Assembly: GCA_013365325.1 (NCBI GenBank)
Contig: JABVXV010000005.1
Location: 496,001-560,000, forward strand
Length of the DNA stretch: 64,000 nucleotides
Source of the DNA: Dipetalonema caudispina
Lineage: Eukaryota; Nematoda; Chromadorea; Rhabditida; Onchocercidae
Direction of reading: 5' to 3'
The notes under the pieces are model-generated. The model saw nothing but the letters and a program-made list of their open reading frames with translations, was not told the origin of the DNA and did not search any database. The position numbers and the translations under genes were made by a program. Shown piece after piece: positions 59,094 to 64,000 of this stretch (position 1 is its first letter; every line of letters starts with the position of its first letter).

Positions 59094-61870
59094 CTAAATT
59101 AACTTAATTTCTTTACCTACGCAATGTTTGCAACAAGTAATTGTAATATTCGACGTATGTGAAACTGGCTTACAAATTTTCTCATCACAAGGCGAACGTT
59201 CAATAAACGTCGATAGATCCATTTTCAGCGCTGCACGAACTTCGTTTATCAATGCTTCTAAAATCGGAGATGTGGGCTTTCTGTGGATTAGATCCCGGTT
59301 TATAACAAGAAATTTGTTAAGCAATGTTTGCAACTGCCTACAATAAGAAAGTAGACGACATCGTTGATTACGCATTTCATCTGCTCGAATACTCATTGCC
59401 AAGAATTTACAACGCCACATATCAACTAATATTGCCAAATCTTCGGCTCTATCGTGATCATGTGATATCTGAAAAAAAAGAAAAAAACACTTTTAGGAAG
59501 ATGAACATACTCCAATGTCTTACCTACTTCATACTCCATAAACATCCTGTAAAGCCAACTCCAAAATTTGTAGCAATCTACTTTGAAATCTGACATTACT
59601 AGAAAGTTGAACAAACCATTTAAGAAAGTTAATGAAGCCATAGAATTAATTCGTGGGGCTAAAATCTATTTCGAAGACTAGTGATTCATGTTGCAAACCA
59701 TGAAAACAATATTTGAAGTTTAGCAAGGAAAAATCTAGTCAAAAATAATTTCTGCATATTAATCTGAACAACTCCAACCTGCGCTTCAAATTTCGTCATC
59801 ATATGAGCAAGCCGAACTTTATCTTCACTAAGCGACTTCACATGAGATGTTAAATCATCACCCATCGTAGCAACAAGTATACGTTTCAGTTCTTCTGTCA
59901 ATTGCCTTTCTAACTAAAAAAAGTACAAAACAACCCAAACATTTTGATGAAGGATATAGATTCGAATGCGTTATGAGAAAGCTGACTAACACCATCTACG
60001 ATCTTAAACCTCCCAAACATTTATTGGAGATTGTCGTGAAAAAGACTGCATCATTTAAATTAAGAAAAATTTAGAAAAATCTTCTAACTTAAAAAATAAT
60101 AGAATTCAAATTACCTCAAGATCTTTTTTTAATCTTTTAAGTTCCTCTACATTTTCAGCATCTTCTTCCCTTCTAATTTCAACATTTCCACCTGCCGGTG
60201 AAGATTCTTTTCCATCCCCAACTGGGCGCACTCTCGACAAATCACAAACTTCCATCTCTCCAGGATCTACTGAAAATTAAATAAATCACGAGCAAAATAA
60301 AATAAATGAGGAGAAAAATTACTTCCCGCACATATCCCTAACTATCTTGACTGTTTCTTTTGAAATAATATATTATCTGGTTCAAAATACATGAGATGAA
60401 ATGTGAAATCGGAAACCCTTCGACCTCTCAGTGTCACAATGAGATACTTAAATCTTCCTGCACAAATTATAATTCTAACGCACATTCGAAATATAGATAA
60501 GTAATCCTTTTTTTGAGCTGAGTCTGAAGTAACAAATAAGCAAGTGCTTACATCTCATAAAACTAAAATCATTAAAAAAAAATACCGTTTTCTGAAAAAT
60601 GTCTCTCAATAACTTCTAATTCAGCTTTATTCTTCAATACAGTGGGATTCGATTTCACGAACTGATACTTGATCAAAGGTGGCAAAACACCAGGATGGCT
60701 TCCTTTTGCATAGGCCGATGTTGCTGCCTGAAAAATACGGTATGTTCATCAAGCATTCTTGCAATGGAAACCAAAGTTTATTAGAACTTGCAAAAGTCTC
60801 ACTTAGATCACATTGGGTGACTGAAATATTTAAAGCTACTAATACAATTGAGTACCAATTTAATTTTAAGTATAAAAACTTGCTACAATAATTGCAACAC
60901 TAACAATAAAATGAGACTTCTTAATACTCAAATTACATTGTTTAAGCGGCATAAAACTGCTAACGGAAGTAAGGGAAACAAGCTCATTCTTTATTAATTT
61001 AGCCACTCTGGCGATCATAAATAATTAAGGTTACGACCCTCAATAGTAATAAAATTTAAAGAAAGTGGAGTGGTCAGTCTCATCTAGGACTTCAACACGG
61101 GAGAATGATAAGTGATCAAAATTCATCCATTTTAACTTTTGCTTAAAAGGATTAACTTAATCCACGAAAAGTCTAACCATGATATCTAACTCTTACTAAT
61201 ATAAAGCAAAAGAGAACATTTACTCTCAATCATTTATTATTCCTAGTATCATTTTATAATTTATTTGCTCAACAAATAATTTGGCAGCAACTACCGCTGA
61301 TTAAATATAAAATCAAGAAAAATGTTCCAAAAGATGTAAATATATTAAATAAACATGCAGCTAATCCAACTATGGGCAACTGCTGATTAGAAATCTATCT
61401 GTGTCCACATTTTATGAAATGTAAAAATCAAAAAACTCATCATACTAACTAATTAATCTTGTCTACAGTTCCATAGACAACATGATTTCAGCAGGAGGGA
61501 TGATACGTACCTCAAATTTTAATCAATTACAGATCAATTTTTCTCTCCATAGCAGGCGGAGAAATACTTCACCAGAAGAAACACCACTAACAATGAAATG
61601 ATCCCTTAAGCTCAATATCTCAAGAATAAAGACCAAGACTTAAGTGATAAAATAAAATTGCATTCAAATAGTCAAATTCAAGCTAGCGTTTCATTTAGCT
61701 TAAATAAAATTGATTATAGAAAAGAAGAAGGAATGAAAATAAACTGGAGAAGTCATAAAAAGCTATTAGACTGAAATAGCTTGGAAAAAAAATTTCAATC
61801 TTACCTTATAGGGTTCCCATGGGACAATGCCTGGTACGCTACGTTTCCTTATGTGCACTTTTTCTTCCAT
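59094..61870 (-). CDS. Golgin-45 (BLZF1 family), Golgi stacking coiled-coil protein
   Basis: Golgin-45 links Rab2 and the GRASP55 stacking protein on medial Golgi cisternae. Five exons, 61805-61870, 60586-60727, 60115-60269, 59779-59913 and 59094-59468, are phase-consistent and give 290 residues. The diagnostic segments are the coiled coil with LERQLTEELKRILVATMGDDL, the following EDKVRLA, and MWRCKFLAMSIRADEM, each with a close match in human golgin-45. The C-terminus NITITCCKHCVGKEIKLI resembles the human end in its Cys-Cys-x-His-Cys cluster and hydrophobic last residues, the part that docks into the GRASP55 PDZ and shares a zinc ion with it. The N-terminus is short compared with vertebrates. 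The ATG has an acceptor-like TTGTTCAG about 34 nt upstream. Confidence 0.9.
60728..61804 (-). other. Long first intron of golgin-45
   Basis: A 1077-nt AT-rich intron with consensus GTAAGA donor. I see no further exon or RNA gene in it. Confidence 0.6.
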
Positions 61871-61907
61871 CAACAATTGACACCTTCAATATCAATTAAT
61901 TTAACTG

Positions 61908-63226
61908 AACAAGACCGATATACGTAAACTCTATAATCTTAAATATATGTTTCAAGCCTCACAAATTTGATTTCTATATCCATACAACAAAATTTGATGA
62001 TCAGTAATAAAAACTCGATTGGCTAATGCATTCGGAATTTGCATAGTTCATCAAAGGTTCCTAAATATGATGCCTGATTAAATGACTATTTCTACTATCT
62101 TATTAACCAACAAATTTCTTGGAATCATCTCATTATAATATTCAGAAACTATAAGGGTTAGATATTTCCATTTCTTGAAAATGATTAAAAAGTACATATT
62201 TCTTGAATACTTTAAATATAAACTGGAAAAGCAACAAAGCCAAAAGAATGGGCAAATCTACTATGCTCTATCAATATTTTATTACCATTTTGGTTCAAAG
62301 GATAAAAAAAATCAATAAAATAACACTTTTCTCACATCAGACTAAAAAAAGCGGGAAATTCTCAGCAACAAATACAGTGAACGATGAATTAATATCTTCA
62401 GCGAATAACAGAGAGCAAACAAAACAATCACTTCATCACAAAACTCTTGAAATTCTAGGGAACACACAACACCAGGTTAACTATTAACAAAGAAAATGAA
62501 CAGCTAACTGCAAACGCACACTTATTCGCTTACAATTAAATGAAAGACTATTTATATATAAAACATTGAAATCAGAATATTAGGATGAAAAACATGCAAC
62601 AATGAAGTGATTCTAAACTTATAATATAAATTCCATATAAAACTATAAAAAAAGGTTTATTTTCAGTTGAATATTTCTAGCATGAAAAAAGCACGTTAAA
62701 GTGCTTGTAACACAAAGAAATTATAGAGATTATAACATCACAGATTTTTGACAGCCAAATTCCCTGAGAAACTAAAACCTCAATCTAAATTCCTAAGGAA
62801 TTTTCAAACGAACTGGGAACGGAGAGTCTTTGAATGAACAGGCATTATTAGTGCCATAATTTTGGTTTTCCTTACGAAAGAACCATACTATTATCGTCGT
62901 ACCGACAAGATCTTTCATTATAACAACCTGCTCAATTTTCACTATAATAGCCTATTCGAATATAATTTCTACAAAAACATTTTCGAAACACTAGGCCTTC
63001 ATACCCTAACTGTGGAATTTACTCAATTTTTGTTCAGAGTTTCAAAGCTTTTGTTAAGATGTTCTTAATGTAATATAGTAACTTTGAAGATATAACAAAC
63101 TTGAGATCATCAGAGTAATCTAATTCACATTCCTTGAACCAACATAAGCTCAAGATGAATGTTTCAACTGCTAAACCACGTGTGCTTCAAGTTTGCATAA
63201 AAAATCTCTAAATAGAACAGGTACTA
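61908..63226. other. Intergenic between golgin-45 and the unidentified gene
   Basis: No gene recognised. The frame 62203-62487 (+), 94 codons, is Lys/Asn/Thr-rich, starts with a non-ATG codon in AT-rich DNA and shows no motif, so I leave it out. Confidence 0.5.
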
Positions 63227-63978
63227 CTAATTACTTTTTGCCGCTGCGAAAACTGCATGCAGATACCTCGTCCAGGGTTTCACTACTCGAAGCCAATCAT
63301 TTAAACCAAAATAAAGTAAACGGTTTTCAACAGTTCTGCCTCCCTGCAATTAATGTTTTATCTTAAAACAATAAAATCTCTGAAGAGCAAAAACAGTCTC
63401 AAATTCAATTTAATAAAAAATCCACTGGATTCTTATTTGAATTTATATAATACCTGTTCGAGCTTTAGTCTTGCAAACTCTCGTAATTTGTAAATTTCTT
63501 CAACCAAATTTGCTATTCGTGGAAGCATGCAGCACTCTGTACTTCTGACAAATGATGTTACCAGGCGTCCAAAAAGCAAAAGACGTAACACCGTCCTAAT
63601 AAGCATATCATCCGATAGTGACTGCGGTCCCGCTGTGTCAGCAAACATTTCATTTCTTTTCTTAAATTAGTTAAATTCTATAAATTATTGTTTTTGAAAT
63701 TTATGATATAATAAGTGGACGAATGTCAAACTCAGACTATCTGCAGAAAGAAGTTAACAAAGGAAACAGGAAAGGTAAATCCATTTTCGAAAATTGGAAG
63801 AATTTGAAATTTTGACAAAAAGAACCTTTTCTTCATTTTCAAAATGATCCGATAATTTCTGGACACATTCATTTAATACTGGAAATATTAGAGCTTCCTT
63901 ATCAGGAACTAAATGATTTGTTGCCACACTGAACAATGCATAACACGTCATCACTGCTGATGAAATTCTGGGGTTCAA
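63227..63978 (-). CDS. C-terminal part of an unidentified helical protein (5' end outside window)
   Basis: Three phase-0 exons, 63826-63978, 63454-63660 and 63227-63343, end at a TAG and give 158 residues. The first starts after TTTTAG at the window edge, so the gene continues beyond 64000. The sequence looks like a helical repeat protein: alternating Leu/Ile/Val and charged residues, LNPRISSAVMTC, the segment MLIRTVLRLLLFGRLVTSF, and a C-terminal YFGLNDWLRVVKPW followed by a basic end. I do not recognise the family. Exon borders are clear by phase and by GT-AG rules, and open frame plus codon pattern argue that it is real. It shares the strand of golgin-45 and SF3B5. Confidence 0.75.
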
Positions 63979-64000
63979 CTAAAATGGAAAAAGAAAAATG

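Noticed and set aside
62203..62487. 94-codon open frame on the plus strand
   Set aside because: Starts at a non-ATG codon in AT-rich intergenic DNA, Lys/Asn/Thr-rich by composition, no splice context and no motif.

Overview
The window looks like nuclear DNA of a parasitic nematode, most likely a clade III/filarial species. It is AT-rich, with many GT-AG introns of roughly 70-500 nt, and the acceptors are U-rich and end in TTTCAG or TTTTAG. AG acceptors stand 23-34 nt upstream of several start codons, as expected for spliced-leader addition. Two genes carry the nematode CX module. The species is inference; the phylum is well supported by the gene content.

Layout. (1) Positions 70-38416, + strand: the 3' five-sixths of one giant ryanodine receptor gene (unc-68 orthologue). 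I resolve 87 constitutive exons whose phases agree from the first to the stop codon, giving about 4333 residues. They run from the end of SPRY1 through RyR repeats 1-2, SPRY2, SPRY3, the RIH domain, RyR repeats 3-4, the central solenoid, the calmodulin-binding segment, two EF-hands, the U-motif, six transmembrane segments, the GGGIGD filter and the C-terminal zinc motif. The 5' end lies outside the window. (2) 42915-44652, +: a synaptotagmin-type tandem C2 protein whose first exon(s) I could not find. (3) 48916-51323, +, and 53888-55048, +: two neighbouring secreted CX-module proteins, one with a His-Pro-Gln-Gln-Gly-Gly-Tyr repeat and one with a Gly/Ser/Arg-rich domain. (4) 57521-57921, -: splicing factor SF3B5. 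(5) 59094-61870, -: golgin-45. (6) 63227-63978, -: the C-terminal end of an unidentified protein. The other stretches are AT-rich introns and intergenic DNA with microsatellites, poly(A/T) runs and one 28-bp tandem repeat.

Main discovery candidate: the ryanodine receptor gene carries two exons, 26173-26285 and 26984-27093, with the same start phase (0) and end phase (2) and the same internal residue spacing (W-K, Q-R-K, L-Y). Both encode the segment that in vertebrate RyR1 is the calmodulin-binding helix (about residues 3614-3643). They look like mutually exclusive exons. The second keeps the Trp anchor but replaces the Cys-Phe pair by Leu-Ile, so splicing could switch calmodulin and redox control of the calcium release channel. 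A second possible switch is a 96-nt in-frame 5' splice-site choice in the U-motif exon (32582-32677).

Functionally the left part concerns excitation-contraction coupling and Ca2+ sensing (RyR, C2 protein), the middle the cell surface or extracellular matrix (CX proteins), and the right end housekeeping (spliceosome, Golgi).
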